A stretch of DNA of 44,978 nucleotides from NCED01 sp035493955 (GTDB lineage: Bacteria; Pseudomonadota; Alphaproteobacteria; Caulobacterales; Caulobacteraceae): assembly GCA_035493955.1 (NCBI GenBank), contig DATJHI010000017.1:1-44978 (forward strand), given 5' to 3'. The notes beneath the pieces are model-generated. The model worked only from the letters and a program-made list of their open reading frames with translations, was not told the DNA's origin and made no database searches. The translations under genes and the position numbers were made by a program. Positions 23,868-32,687 of the stretch are shown here, one piece after another; within the stretch, counting starts at the first letter, position 1; each line of letters begins with the position of its first letter.

Positions 23868-24407
23868 ATGACGGTTGAGCGACAGATTTATGACTTGGAT
23901 GACAAGCAAGCCATGCTGCCGCCCGAGGGTGAATACTGGCTTGCCCCCGGGTCTGTCGTGATCGGCGAGGTTATCTTGAAGAAGAACGCCAGCGTCTGGT
24001 TCGGCGCGGTGCTGCGCGGTGACAACGAGCCCATCCTTATCGGCGAGAACAGCAACGTCCAGGACGGCGCGATACTGCATACCGACCTCGGCTCGCCTCT
24101 GACCGTGGGCAGCGGAGTGACCATCGGCCACAGGGCGATGCTGCACGGCTGCACCGTCGGCGACGGCAGCCTGATCGGCATTGGCGCGATTGTCCTCAAC
24201 GGCGCCCGGATCGGCCGCAACTGCCTGATCGGCGCGGGCGCCCTGGTCACCGAGAACAAGGTCATCCCCGACAATTGCCTGGTCGTGGGCGCGCCAGGGC
24301 GGGTGGCGCGGCCGCTGACCGAGGCCGAGATCGCCGGCCTCGGGGCCTCGGCCGCGACCTATGTGGCCAACTGGAAGCGGTACGCAGCGGGGTTGAGGCG
24401 GCGTTGA
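23868..24407 (+). CDS. Gamma-class carbonic anhydrase-like protein (hexapeptide repeat)
   Basis: 179 residues of left-handed beta-helix. LRGDNEPILIGENSNVQDGAILHTD (here as LRGDNEPILIGENSNV and QDGAILHTD) and TIGHRAMLHGC supply the three His ligands of the gamma carbonic anhydrase zinc site, and the C-terminal helix begins after GAPGRVARPL. Bacterial members of this YrdA/PaaY type are often annotated gamma carbonic anhydrase, although many have weak activity. The ATG at 23868 is the natural start. It converges with the GYF-domain gene, 13 bases apart. Confidence 0.93.
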   Translation: MTVERQIYDLDDKQAMLPPEGEYWLAPGSVVIGEVILKKNASVWFGAVLRGDNEPILIGENSNVQDGAILHTDLGSPLTVGSGVTIGHRAMLHGCTVGDGSLIGIGAIVLNGARIGRNCLIGAGALVTENKVIPDNCLVVGAPGRVARPLTEAEIAGLGASAATYVANWKRYAAGLRRR

Positions 24408-24420
24408 GCCCTCCCCTGTC

Positions 24421-24969
24421 CTACCCCGCCCAGAGCTGGCGCAAGGTGCGGTCGGCGTCGCGGTCGAGGTTGAACCAGGCGACCTGGTCCAGGGGCGCCT
24501 CGACCACGATCAGGCGGTCGGCGGCGTCCAGGCGGCGGGTCAGGGCGTTGCGCAGGGCCTGCGGCCCCAGGCGGGTGCGCACCAGCCACAGGTCCGCCCC
24601 GATCCGCACGAAGGGGCCGTGGAGGGCGAGGGCCTGCTCGAACCGGTCCGGGCCCTGGCTCTTCAATCCGGTCCAGACCATCAGGGCCCTGGCCGGTTGC
24701 GGCGCATAGGCGGGGGCCGCCTGGCCCTCCGGCGCGGCCGCCGCCTCCTCCACGGCGGGGTCGTCGCCGAACAACCGGTGCAGCCCGCCATGGCGGCCGG
24801 CCGGGTGGAACGGCCCCTCGGCGGCGGGCGCCAGCAGGGTTTCGGCCGCCACCCGCCCCTCGGCGACGAAGGCCTCGATCCGGGCCTCCGGATAGGGTCC
24901 CCAGACCTTGCCCGCGGCCTGGACGAACCAGACCCGGGGTGGATCCACCGACGAATCCCCCTCGGCCAT
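24421..24969 (-). CDS. GYF-like domain protein downstream of cinA
   Basis: 182 residues. The N-terminal part WFVQAAGKVWGPYPEARIEAFVAEGRV (about 12-38, given here across a long strand) looks like a GYF_2 domain, a small fold used for binding Pro-rich peptides or as a membrane-protein accessory. A central Ala/Pro linker joins a C-terminal alpha/beta part (ALRNALTRRLDAADRLIVVEAP) that I do not recognise. The start ATG shares one base with the stop of the upstream cinA-like gene, so the two are translationally coupled. Function unknown. Confidence 0.75.
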   Translation of the reverse strand: MAEGDSSVDPPRVWFVQAAGKVWGPYPEARIEAFVAEGRVAAETLLAPAAEGPFHPAGRHGGLHRLFGDDPAVEEAAAAPEGQAAPAYAPQPARALMVWTGLKSQGPDRFEQALALHGPFVRIGADLWLVRTRLGPQALRNALTRRLDAADRLIVVEAPLDQVAWFNLDRDADRTLRQLWAG

Positions 24970-25736
24970 CAGGGCTCCTCCACCAGGACGGCGGCGATGC
25001 CGTCCGCCGCCAGTTCGGCGATCAGTGCCGCCACCCCGCGCGCCACCGTTTCGGGGGCGCGGCCGCGCACCACCAGATGGGCTCCGGGAACGCCCTGGCC
25101 GAAGAAGGGATAGCTGCCCATGGTCAGGTCGGGGAAGGCCTTGGCGATCCGCTCCAGGGGCGCGGCCAGGAAGCTTTCGGGCGAGCCCTCGACCCGCACG
25201 GTGCGGGAGATCACCAGCGCCCCGCCGCGGATGCGGCCGCCGAGGTCCTCCAGCATGCCGCGCATCACCGCCGGCACCCCGGCCAGGACGAAGACGTTGC
25301 CGATCTGGAAGCCGGGGGCGCCGGCGACGATGTTCTTGATCTTGGAGCCGCCGACCGGGATCCGCGCCATCCGCCGGCGGGCCGGGTTGGGCGCCTCGCC
25401 GTAGCGGGCGGTCATCTCGGCGATGATCTCCGGGTCCTCGACCAGCTCGACCCCGAAGGCGGCGGCCACGCAGTCGGCGGTGATGTCGTCGTGGGTCGGG
25501 CCGATGCCGCCGGTGGTGACCAGATAGTCGTAGCGGCTGCGCAGGGCGTTCACCGCGGCGACGATGTCCTCGGGCGCGTCGGCGACGAACCGGGCCTCGG
25601 CCAGGTCCACCCCGTGGGCGGCCATGAACTTGGCGATGGCGTTGAGGTTCACGTCGGCGGTGCGGCCGGACAATATCTCGTCGCCGATCACCAGGGCGGC
25701 GGCGGTCACCCGCTCGGGCGCGGTGGTGGCGCTCAT
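24969..25736 (-). CDS. CinA-type molybdopterin-binding domain protein
   Basis: 255 residues. The N-terminal MoCF/CinA domain is clear: ALVIGDEILSGRTADVN (about 14-30), TTGGIGPTHDDITADCVAAAFG and VFVLAGVPAVMRGML. It corresponds to the COG1058 half of CinA and lacks the C-terminal nicotinamide-nucleotide amidase domain, as is usual in alphaproteobacteria. Relatives hydrolyse ADP-ribose or related dinucleotides; the precise role here is inference. It heads an operon with the GYF-domain gene and diverges from the original start of sfsA, 49 bases apart. Confidence 0.9.
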   Translation of the reverse strand: MSATTAPERVTAAALVIGDEILSGRTADVNLNAIAKFMAAHGVDLAEARFVADAPEDIVAAVNALRSRYDYLVTTGGIGPTHDDITADCVAAAFGVELVEDPEIIAEMTARYGEAPNPARRRMARIPVGGSKIKNIVAGAPGFQIGNVFVLAGVPAVMRGMLEDLGGRIRGGALVISRTVRVEGSPESFLAAPLERIAKAFPDLTMGSYPFFGQGVPGAHLVVRGRAPETVARGVAALIAELAADGIAAVLVEEP

Positions 25737-25785
25737 CGGCTGTGTCCCTTATCCCGGCTGATCCGATGACCTGAGTAGGCGGCCC

Positions 25786-26052
25786 ATGGACTTCCCGCAA
25801 CCGCTGGCGCGCGCGCGCCTGATCCAGCGCTACAAACGCTTCCTCGCCGACGTGGTGCTGGAGGAGACCGGCGAGACGGTGACCGTCCACGTGCCCAACC
25901 CCGGCGCCATGCTGGGGCTGAACCAGCCGGGGATGGACGTCTGGGTGTCGCGCTCGGCGTCCCCGACCCGCAAGCTGCCGCACACCCTGGAGATGGTGGA
26001 GGCGGGCGGCGGCCTCGTCGGGGTCAACACCATAAGTCCTGCGGCTGTATGA
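25786..26052 (+). pseudogene. sfsA: Stranded 5' end of chromosomal sfsA
   Basis: Residues 1-82 are the N-terminal half of SfsA (MDFPQPLARARLIQRYKR, HVPNPGAMLGLNQPG, TLEMVEAG...GVNT), a nuclease-fold protein formerly called sugar fermentation stimulation protein. After GVNT the frame enters inserted DNA, adds six foreign residues and stops at 26052. A second, different SfsA N-terminus at 33744 is fused to the remaining C-terminal part. The break is exactly at an 11-bp direct repeat (26023-26033). Its codon use and GC match the neighbouring chromosome, so this is the resident 5' end, now without a C-terminal domain. Confidence 0.92.
26023..26033 (+). repeat. attL core of the sfsA element
   Basis: GTCAACACCAT, identical to 33996-34006. 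It encodes the GVNT(M) motif of SfsA. On the element side it is followed by AAGT and the arm CCTGCGGCTGTA (26038-26049), whose exact inverted partner lies beside attR. Confidence 0.88.
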
Positions 26053-26094
26053 ACTGACCTGAGCTGCTAAGTTTGCGCCAGGCGAGGAACCACC

Positions 26095-27158
26095 ATGACC
26101 ACGGCCTATCCGTACATTCGCTTCAGCTCGCCCAAGCAGGAGAAGGGCGACAGCTTTGAGCGCCAACAGCAGGTGGTGCTCGGCACTGTCGGGCGAAGGA
26201 CTGGGATGTGGCGGAGGAGATCGCGGACAAGGGGAAGTCCGCTTGGAAGGGCGACCACCTCAAGTCGGGCGAGCTCGGAAAGTTCGCGAGCCAAATTTTC
26301 AGAGGTGAGATTCCTCGCGGCTCGGTGTTGGTCGTCGAAAGCCTCGATCGCCTAAGCCGTCAGGGACACTACGAAGCCCGCCGCTGGATCGAAGACGTAT
26401 GTGCAGCAGGGATGCAGATCGCCACCGTTTCAGGCGATCGGATATACGACGACGACAGCCTCCGCTCGAACGACAAGGTGTTCGAGATCATGGAAATCCT
26501 GATGAAGGCGGCAGCCGCGCACGACTACGTGACGCAGCTCTCAAAGCGGTTGGAGTCGTCGTGGGTCCGGCGCCGGGGGGAAGCATCGAAGGGTGTGGTT
26601 GTCTCGGCGCACGTTCCAGGCTGGTTGACGGTAGTCGGCGAGCGGGGTGATCCGACCCGGCACTTCGAGCCGATTCCTGAGCGGGTGCGGGTAGTCGTCC
26701 GCATCTACGAAATGGCGGCTGCGGGTATGGGCGCCCGGCTGATCGCCGCAACACTCAATGCCGACGGCATCCCCTCGTTGGGGCGAGATCAGGCGCGGCA
26801 CGCAAACCGCAAGAACATCGGTTGGGAGCACACCTACATCGGCGACCTTCTTCAATCCGCAGCCGTCGAAGGCGACTACATCGCGAGCCGGCGCCGCAAG
26901 CCGGGACAGCCGAAGGCGGACGTGCCGAAGGAGCGGATCGCGGGCTACTTCGGGGCGCCGATCGTGGATGCGGACCTCGTCGCGCGGGCGCGGGCAGCGG
27001 TTGCCCGCAGGAAAGGTACTGGCGGGCGAGGCAAGGGGTCAGAGGCGCTCCGCAATCTCTTCGCCGGCTCCGTGACGTGCGTCGTCTACATATTGCCTGA
27101 GACCAAGTCGCTCGAGGCAGTGTTCTTTCGCCCGCCGACCGCTGGCGGAGCGCTCTGA
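26095..27158 (+). pseudogene. Serine recombinase of the sfsA element, frameshifted and truncated
   Basis: Frame 1 (from ATG 26095, RBS GCGAGG) gives the resolvase start YIRFSSPKQEKGDSFERQQ with the nucleophile Ser in the FSS motif. Near 26182 the frame is lost. Adding one base there restores HCRAKDWDVAEEIADKGKSAW and the rest of the catalytic domain (VVESLDRLSRQG), followed by a Recombinase domain (VRVVVRIYEMAAAGMGARLI, IGDLLQSAAVEGDYI). The reading ends after LRNLFAGSVTC, where the zinc ribbon and coiled coil should begin. The final residues VVYILPETKSLEAVF instead resemble the tail of the L,D-transpeptidase at 32687. About 354 codons remain of an expected 450-550. It starts 61 bases from attL, the usual integrase position. 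Confidence 0.87.
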
Positions 27159-27540
27159 AGCGCACCGGACGGCGGGACTGGGTCGGCGAGCCATCAGGAG
27201 GCGGACTCGCGACGGCGCGGGCGGCAGGCAGCCCACACCCGCTATGTTGCCTAAGTAACATAGCGACTGCCATATTTGCTTAGGATAGCAAATTAACTAT
27301 GCCAGCGTTCCGATACTGCTGAGCTTCTAAATGCAATTCGCTCGCACAACACTGTAAATATCGAACAATATACTGACAGAATTTTAGATATTATCTTTGC
27401 ATTAGCCTCTCGTGGCGCTTCTTGCCCGTCTGCAATCTCCAGCGGCGATCCGCTTGCGGAGAAAACACAACGGAAAACCACCGCGTGCATGCTCCCGCCT
27501 CAAGGGGCGGGACACACATGGCGCGTGGGGAGGGCGCCCC
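27159..27540. other. AT-rich gap between recombinase remnant and secretion operon
   Basis: 382 bases without a gene, clearly more AT-rich than its surroundings around 27240-27410. It contains a 7-bp inverted repeat CTATGTT/AACATAG (27242-27248 and 27257-27263, 8-base loop) and near the operon a CCCGCC/GGCGGG hairpin (27494-27499 and 27506-27511). The promoter of the secretion operon must lie here. I find no full sigma70 pair that I trust, though AT-rich stretches such as TAGATATTATC (about 27386) could serve as a -10. Confidence 0.55.
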
Positions 27541-29217
27541 TTGACCATCATCAAAACGAGCCTGCTCGCCGCCGCCGCCGCCGTCCTGGCGGCCAGTCAT
27601 GGGGCGGAGGCCCAACCCGTCCCGGCCTTCGGAGGCCAGCTCCAGCAGATTCCCCCCGCTCCCCGGCCCGACAACGCCGCCCCCCAGCTGGAGGTCGCGC
27701 GCCCCGAGGCCGCGACGGGCACGCTGCCTGGCGGTGAGAGTATGGTTGTCACCGCCTTGCGGGTGACAGGTCACACTCTCTTCCCAGAAGCCGACCTCGT
27801 CGCCGCAGCAGGCTTCCAGCCGGGCGCAAAGGCCAACCTCGCCGACCTGCGACAGATGGCGGCCGGGATCGCGTCCTTCTACAACCGGCGGGGCTATTTC
27901 GTCGCCCAGGCCTATCTGCCGGCCCAGAACATCGAAAACGGGGTCGTGACGATCGCGGTCATCGAAGGCCGTTACGGCAAGATCGACCTGCGCAACCAGA
28001 CCAATCTTTCCGACGGGCTCGCCCGGAATCTCCTGCATGGGTTGGATACCGGCGCGCCCGTGGCCAACCGGCCGCTCCAGCGGCGCCTGCTGCTGCTCTC
28101 GGACCTGCCCGGCGTTACGGTCCGATCCACCCTGGTCCCCGGCGCGGCGGTGGGCGACTCCGACCTCATCGTCGAGGTGCTGCCCGGCCGCCGCTTCACC
28201 GGCAGCGTGGAGGCCGACAACGCCGGCAACCGGTACACCGGGGCGGGCCGCATCGGCGCGACGATCAACCTCAACAACCCCACCGGCCATGGCGACGTGG
28301 CCAGCGTGCGAGTGCTTAGCTCGCTGGACGGTCTCAACTACGCCCGCGCCTCCTACCAGCGCCAGTTCGGAGCTCTGACGGCGGGGATCGCCTACGCCCA
28401 TATCGACTATCGGCTGGGACGCGAGTTCAAGCCCTTGCGGGCCAGTGGCTCGGCCGGGGTCGCGAGCCTCTACGTCGCCTATCCGCTGATCCGGTCCCAG
28501 AACGCCAATCTGCAGATCCTGGCCGGGGCCGACGCCAAGACCTTCAAGGATGAGCTCGGGGTCCCCCCCGGCAGCGCCCGGAGGAAGACCCTGGCCCTCC
28601 ATGCCGGACTGAGCGGCGACGCCCGCGACGGCTTCGGCGGCGGGGGCCGCACCTTCTACGCCGCCAACTGGACCCATGGCGACCTCGATCTCAAGACCCC
28701 CGCCGTACGCGCCGCCGACGCACTAACCGCCCGCACCCAGGGGGGCTACGACAAGCTCGAACTCAGCGCCGCGCGCATTCAGACTGTCACGGGCGCCCTT
28801 TCGCTCTACGGCGCCGCGCGGGGCCAGGTGGCTTCAGGCAATCTCGACATCTCCGAGAAGATGGAGCTCGGCGGCGCCTACGGGGTACGGGCCTATCCCG
28901 AGGGCGAGGCCTACGGCGACCAGGGGTACATCTTGACCCTGGAGGCTCGGCTTCTGCTCTCCGACGGGTGGATCAAGCTCCCGGGCGAGGTGCAGCTGTT
29001 CGCCTTCGCAGACGCCGGCGCGGTCACTATCGCCAAGTCTCCATGGTTCGCTGGCCCCAACACCGCCCGGCGCAGCGGCGCCGGCGTCGGCGCCGCCTGG
29101 GCCACGGACAACGGTTTCGTGCTCAAGGCCACCTATGCCCATCGTCTGGGAGTCCGCGCCACCTCGGGGCCCAGCGCCCCCGGTCGGGGGTGGATTCAGG
29201 TCGCCAAGCTTTTCTGA
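27541..29217 (+). CDS. Two-partner secretion transporter, ShlB/FhaC family
   Basis: 558 residues from a TTG start with GGGAGG seven or so bases upstream. Signal peptide 1-24 (cleavage after GAEA), Pro-rich linker, a POTRA_2 domain (about 68-145: VVTALRVTGHTLFPEADLV, NRRGYFVAQAYLPAQ, VVTIAVIEGRYGKI), a second ShlB-type segment, then a 16-strand barrel with the loop-6 motif VRAYPEGEAYGDQG near 447-460 and a Phe C-terminus. TpsB proteins export a single TpsA partner across the outer membrane; the partner is the next gene. An upstream in-frame ATG at 27412 would add 43 residues with no signal character. Confidence 0.93.
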   Translation: MTIIKTSLLAAAAAVLAASHGAEAQPVPAFGGQLQQIPPAPRPDNAAPQLEVARPEAATGTLPGGESMVVTALRVTGHTLFPEADLVAAAGFQPGAKANLADLRQMAAGIASFYNRRGYFVAQAYLPAQNIENGVVTIAVIEGRYGKIDLRNQTNLSDGLARNLLHGLDTGAPVANRPLQRRLLLLSDLPGVTVRSTLVPGAAVGDSDLIVEVLPGRRFTGSVEADNAGNRYTGAGRIGATINLNNPTGHGDVASVRVLSSLDGLNYARASYQRQFGALTAGIAYAHIDYRLGREFKPLRASGSAGVASLYVAYPLIRSQNANLQILAGADAKTFKDELGVPPGSARRKTLALHAGLSGDARDGFGGGGRTFYAANWTHGDLDLKTPAVRAADALTARTQGGYDKLELSAARIQTVTGALSLYGAARGQVASGNLDISEKMELGGAYGVRAYPEGEAYGDQGYILTLEARLLLSDGWIKLPGEVQLFAFADAGAVTIAKSPWFAGPNTARRSGAGVGAAWATDNGFVLKATYAHRLGVRATSGPSAPGRGWIQVAKLF

Positions 29218-29273
29218 GGACACGCCGGCGACGCGTACGGCCGCGCCCCGTCATCAGGTCAAGGACAACCACC

Positions 29274-32200
29274 ATGCACTCCACTTCCCACGCCACGACC
29301 CCTCGCAGCGCTCCTGGCCCGTTTCAATCGGTGCTGTTCGGGTCCACCGCCCTCACCAGCGCGCACTTGGCCGCCGTCAGCCTAGCCGGCCTGTTGGCTG
29401 TCGCTTTCGCGACCGGAGCACAGGCGCTGCCCACTGGCGGTGAAGTGGCGGCGGGGAGCGCCAGCCTTTCAACCGGTCCGGGAACCCTGACCGTCAATCA
29501 GTCCAGCTCGAGCGCCATCCTCAATTGGCAGGGCTTCAGCGTCGGCCAGGGCGAGGCGGTCACCTTCGTGCAGCCTGACAGCCAGTCGGTGGCGCTGAAC
29601 CGGGTGCTTGGCGCCGACCCGTCGAGCATCCTCGGCAGCCTCTCGGCCAACGGCAGGGTGTTTCTGGTCAATCCCAACGGCATCCTGTTCGGCGCAGGAG
29701 CCCAGGTGAATGTCGGCGGCCTCGTTGCTTCGACCCTCGGATTGACCGACGCCCGCTTCCTGGCCGGGGACTACCGGTTCTCCAGCGCCAGCGGCGCCCC
29801 CGTTCTCAACCAGGGCGTCATCAACGCCGACGGCGGCTATGTCGCCCTGCTCGGAGCCAAGGTCGCCAACGATGGGGTGATCTCCGCCAAGCTTGGCGTC
29901 GTCGCCCTCGCCGCCGGCTCCGCCGTGACCCTCGATGTAGGGGGAGACGGCCTTTTGAGCGTCGTCGTGGATGAGGGCGCGATCGACGCTCTGGCGCGCA
30001 ACGGGGGGATGATCAGCGCCGGCGGCGGCCATGTGCTGATGAGCGCGATCTCGGCTGGCGAGCTGATCCGAACGGCGGTCAACAACACCGGCGTGATCGA
30101 AGCCCGCACCTTGCAGAACCACAACGGCGTGGTCCGCCTCTCGGGCGGTCCGATCGGGGTGGTCGAGGTCGGCGGCGTGATCAACGTATCGGGCTCAGAC
30201 CCTGGCCAGACCGGCGGCGCCGTCACGGCGACGGGCGCCCGAGTCGGCCTGTTCAACGCCAGCATCGACGCCTCGGGCGACGCCGGCGGCGGCCGCGTCC
30301 TGATCGGCGGCGACCTCTATGGCGCCAATCCGGATATCCCCAACGCCTTAGCGACCTACATGAGCGCCGATTCCCTCATCACCGCCGATGCGGGCGCCGT
30401 GGGCGCCGGCGGCACGGTGGTGCTGTGGTCTGACGGTTCGACCCGGGCCTCGGGCCGCATATCCGCCAGAGGCGGAGCGCTTGGGGGCGACGGCGGCATG
30501 GTGGAGACCTCGGGCCACTGGCTCGACGTCACCGGCGTGCGCGTCACCGCGGCCGCCGCCCGGGGGCTGCGGGGCACGTGGCTGCTCGACCCAGCCGACG
30601 TGACCATCGGGACCGGCACCGTCGGCGGAACCTTCATCAACGGCGTGTTCACGCCTGGCGCGGGCGTCAGCGCGGCGACGATCGACGCAGGCGACCTGCA
30701 GGCGGCTTTGAACGCCGGAACCGACGTAGTCATCACGACGACCAACAACGGCGCCAGCGGCGCAGGCTTGGGCGACATCACGGTCGGTGCGGCCCTGACG
30801 TGGGTGACCAGTCAGAAGCTCACCCTCAATGCCGACCACGACATCATCGTCTCTCCGGGGTCGGCGATAACCGCCAGCACCCAGAACTCGCAGATCGTGT
30901 TCAACGCTCAGAACGACATCAAGATCGGGGCGGCTCTGGTCGCCAGCGCTCAAGGGTCGAAGATCCTGCTCGCGGCCGGCAACGACGTGCTCGCCACGGC
31001 GGCCGTCACCGCCACCGGCCTCAACGCCGTAATCGACATGAGCGCCGGGCGCGACATCAGCGTGGTCGCCGTCACCGCCAATGGCGCTGGAACGGTCACG
31101 TCGATCAACCTTCACGCCAACAACAACGTGACCTTGAACGGCGCCGTCAACGCAGCCGGCGGCGCGATCCTGCTGCGGGCGGACAGCGACGGGACCGGCC
31201 CCGGGGCCCTGGCCGGGACTGTGGTCTTCGCCGGGCCAGCCGTCGTGGGCTCGTCTGCGACGACGGCGATCCGGTTCAATCCTGCGACCTACGCCAACAC
31301 GGCCACCGAGATCGCCAACTACGACGCCAAGGTGACCGGCGCTCTGGACGCCAGGGCGTGGGTCTTCCCCGTCGGCGTCGACCGCCCTTATGACGGGACC
31401 ACGGCGGCGACCTTGCAGTTCAAGAACCCGCTCGCTGACAACCCGAACATCGGCAACACCGTCACCCTGGTCGCCGGCGCTGCGGCTTTCGACACCAAGG
31501 ACGTGGGGATCCTGAAGCCGATTACCTTCACCGGCTACACCTTGGGCGGCGGCGACCTGGCCAGGTTCGCCCTGTTCTCCGTCATCGGGGTGGCTCCAGG
31601 CGCCGGGACCACGACCGGGAACATCACTCCGATCCCTCTTATCGTGACCGCCGACAGCCAGGCGCCGAAACTGTATGGCGCCACCGCCACCTTCGCGGGG
31701 ACAGCCTTCACCAGTGTGGGGCTGATCGCCGGCGAAACCGTCGCCAGCGTATCCCTGACCAGCGCGGGGGCGACGCCGACGGCCCCCGTCGGCTCCTACG
31801 CCATCATCCCCAGCGGGGCGGCCCCCACCGCGACCTTCATCCCCGCGAACTACACCATCAGCTACGTCAATGGGGTGCTGCCGGTGGTGGCCCGTCCGCT
31901 GACGGTGACCGCCAACAGCGCCAGCAAGACCGAAGGCGACACCTACATCTTCGGTCCGACCGCGTTCACCACCTCGGGGCTGCAGAACGGCGAAACCATC
32001 GGCGCCGTGACTGAAACCAGCGCGGGGGCGCCGGTGCCGGCCGCTGCCGGAAGCTACGCCATCGTCGCCAGCAACGCCTCCGGCGGCACCTTCAACATCG
32101 CCAATTACACGACGACCTACGCGCCGGGTTCGCTGGCGGTCGTCGCCCCGACCCCGACCCCTACTCCTACTCCGAGCCCAACCCCGACCCCGACACCGAC

Positions 32201-32687
32201 GCCCCCCGTCGTGACGCCGTCGCCCACGCCCACGCCCACGCCGACTCCGGCCCCGACACCGACGCCCGGCCCCACCGAACTGCCGACGCCGGTCCTTCCC
32301 GGCGCCCCGACCACGGTTCCGGCCACCCCCACGGTTCACCCGACCCCTGTGGGGACCACCTCGACCACCGTGGACGGCGCCCCGAGCCTCGTCCTCGCCT
32401 CGGTCATCGCCGACGAAGCGACCCAGACGGCCACGATCCGGCGCAACGTCGCCGGCGGGACGGTCGGAGCGGGGGCCTTCGAGTCCCAGCAGCTGTCGAT
32501 CGTCGGAGACGGCGTGGCCATGCCGTTCGATCTGGCGGTCGCGCTGCAGCAGCCCATGCCGACGGCCGTGGCTGCGCCGGATGTCCCGGCCGACGTTCTT
32601 GCGGCGCGGGTCCAGTCCGAGGGGCCGGCTCTCGCCCCCGCGCTCCGGGCCCCGATCATGCGGGCGCCCAAGCAGGACCGGCACTAA
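29274..32687 (+). CDS. Filamentous haemagglutinin-type TpsA exoprotein with YDG and MBG domains
   Basis: 1137 residues. Extended signal peptide (cleavage after GAQA, about 51), TPS secretion domain about 52-320 with the diagnostic NPNGILFGAGAQVNVGG and NRVLGADPSSILG, a beta-helical shaft (about 320-690), one YDG domain beginning RPYDGTT (about 698-785), two MBG domains (about 788-872 and 875-955), a Thr/Pro dipeptide linker (about 957-1020) and a short C-terminal domain. Such proteins are adhesins or surface fibres exported by the partner TpsB, which is the gene before it. RBS AAGGA precedes the ATG. Its stop overlaps the next start (TAATG). Confidence 0.92.
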   Translation: MHSTSHATTPRSAPGPFQSVLFGSTALTSAHLAAVSLAGLLAVAFATGAQALPTGGEVAAGSASLSTGPGTLTVNQSSSSAILNWQGFSVGQGEAVTFVQPDSQSVALNRVLGADPSSILGSLSANGRVFLVNPNGILFGAGAQVNVGGLVASTLGLTDARFLAGDYRFSSASGAPVLNQGVINADGGYVALLGAKVANDGVISAKLGVVALAAGSAVTLDVGGDGLLSVVVDEGAIDALARNGGMISAGGGHVLMSAISAGELIRTAVNNTGVIEARTLQNHNGVVRLSGGPIGVVEVGGVINVSGSDPGQTGGAVTATGARVGLFNASIDASGDAGGGRVLIGGDLYGANPDIPNALATYMSADSLITADAGAVGAGGTVVLWSDGSTRASGRISARGGALGGDGGMVETSGHWLDVTGVRVTAAAARGLRGTWLLDPADVTIGTGTVGGTFINGVFTPGAGVSAATIDAGDLQAALNAGTDVVITTTNNGASGAGLGDITVGAALTWVTSQKLTLNADHDIIVSPGSAITASTQNSQIVFNAQNDIKIGAALVASAQGSKILLAAGNDVLATAAVTATGLNAVIDMSAGRDISVVAVTANGAGTVTSINLHANNNVTLNGAVNAAGGAILLRADSDGTGPGALAGTVVFAGPAVVGSSATTAIRFNPATYANTATEIANYDAKVTGALDARAWVFPVGVDRPYDGTTAATLQFKNPLADNPNIGNTVTLVAGAAAFDTKDVGILKPITFTGYTLGGGDLARFALFSVIGVAPGAGTTTGNITPIPLIVTADSQAPKLYGATATFAGTAFTSVGLIAGETVASVSLTSAGATPTAPVGSYAIIPSGAAPTATFIPANYTISYVNGVLPVVARPLTVTANSASKTEGDTYIFGPTAFTTSGLQNGETIGAVTETSAGAPVPAAAGSYAIVASNASGGTFNIANYTTTYAPGSLAVVAPTPTPTPTPSPTPTPTPTPPVVTPSPTPTPTPTPAPTPTPGPTELPTPVLPGAPTTVPATPTVHPTPVGTTSTTVDGAPSLVLASVIADEATQTATIRRNVAGGTVGAGAFESQQLSIVGDGVAMPFDLAVALQQPMPTAVAAPDVPADVLAARVQSEGPALAPALRAPIMRAPKQDRH

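Noticed and set aside
32146..32330. Short tandem repeats as a possible CRISPR or satellite
   Set aside because: They encode the Thr-Pro linker of the exoprotein in frame and have no spacers.
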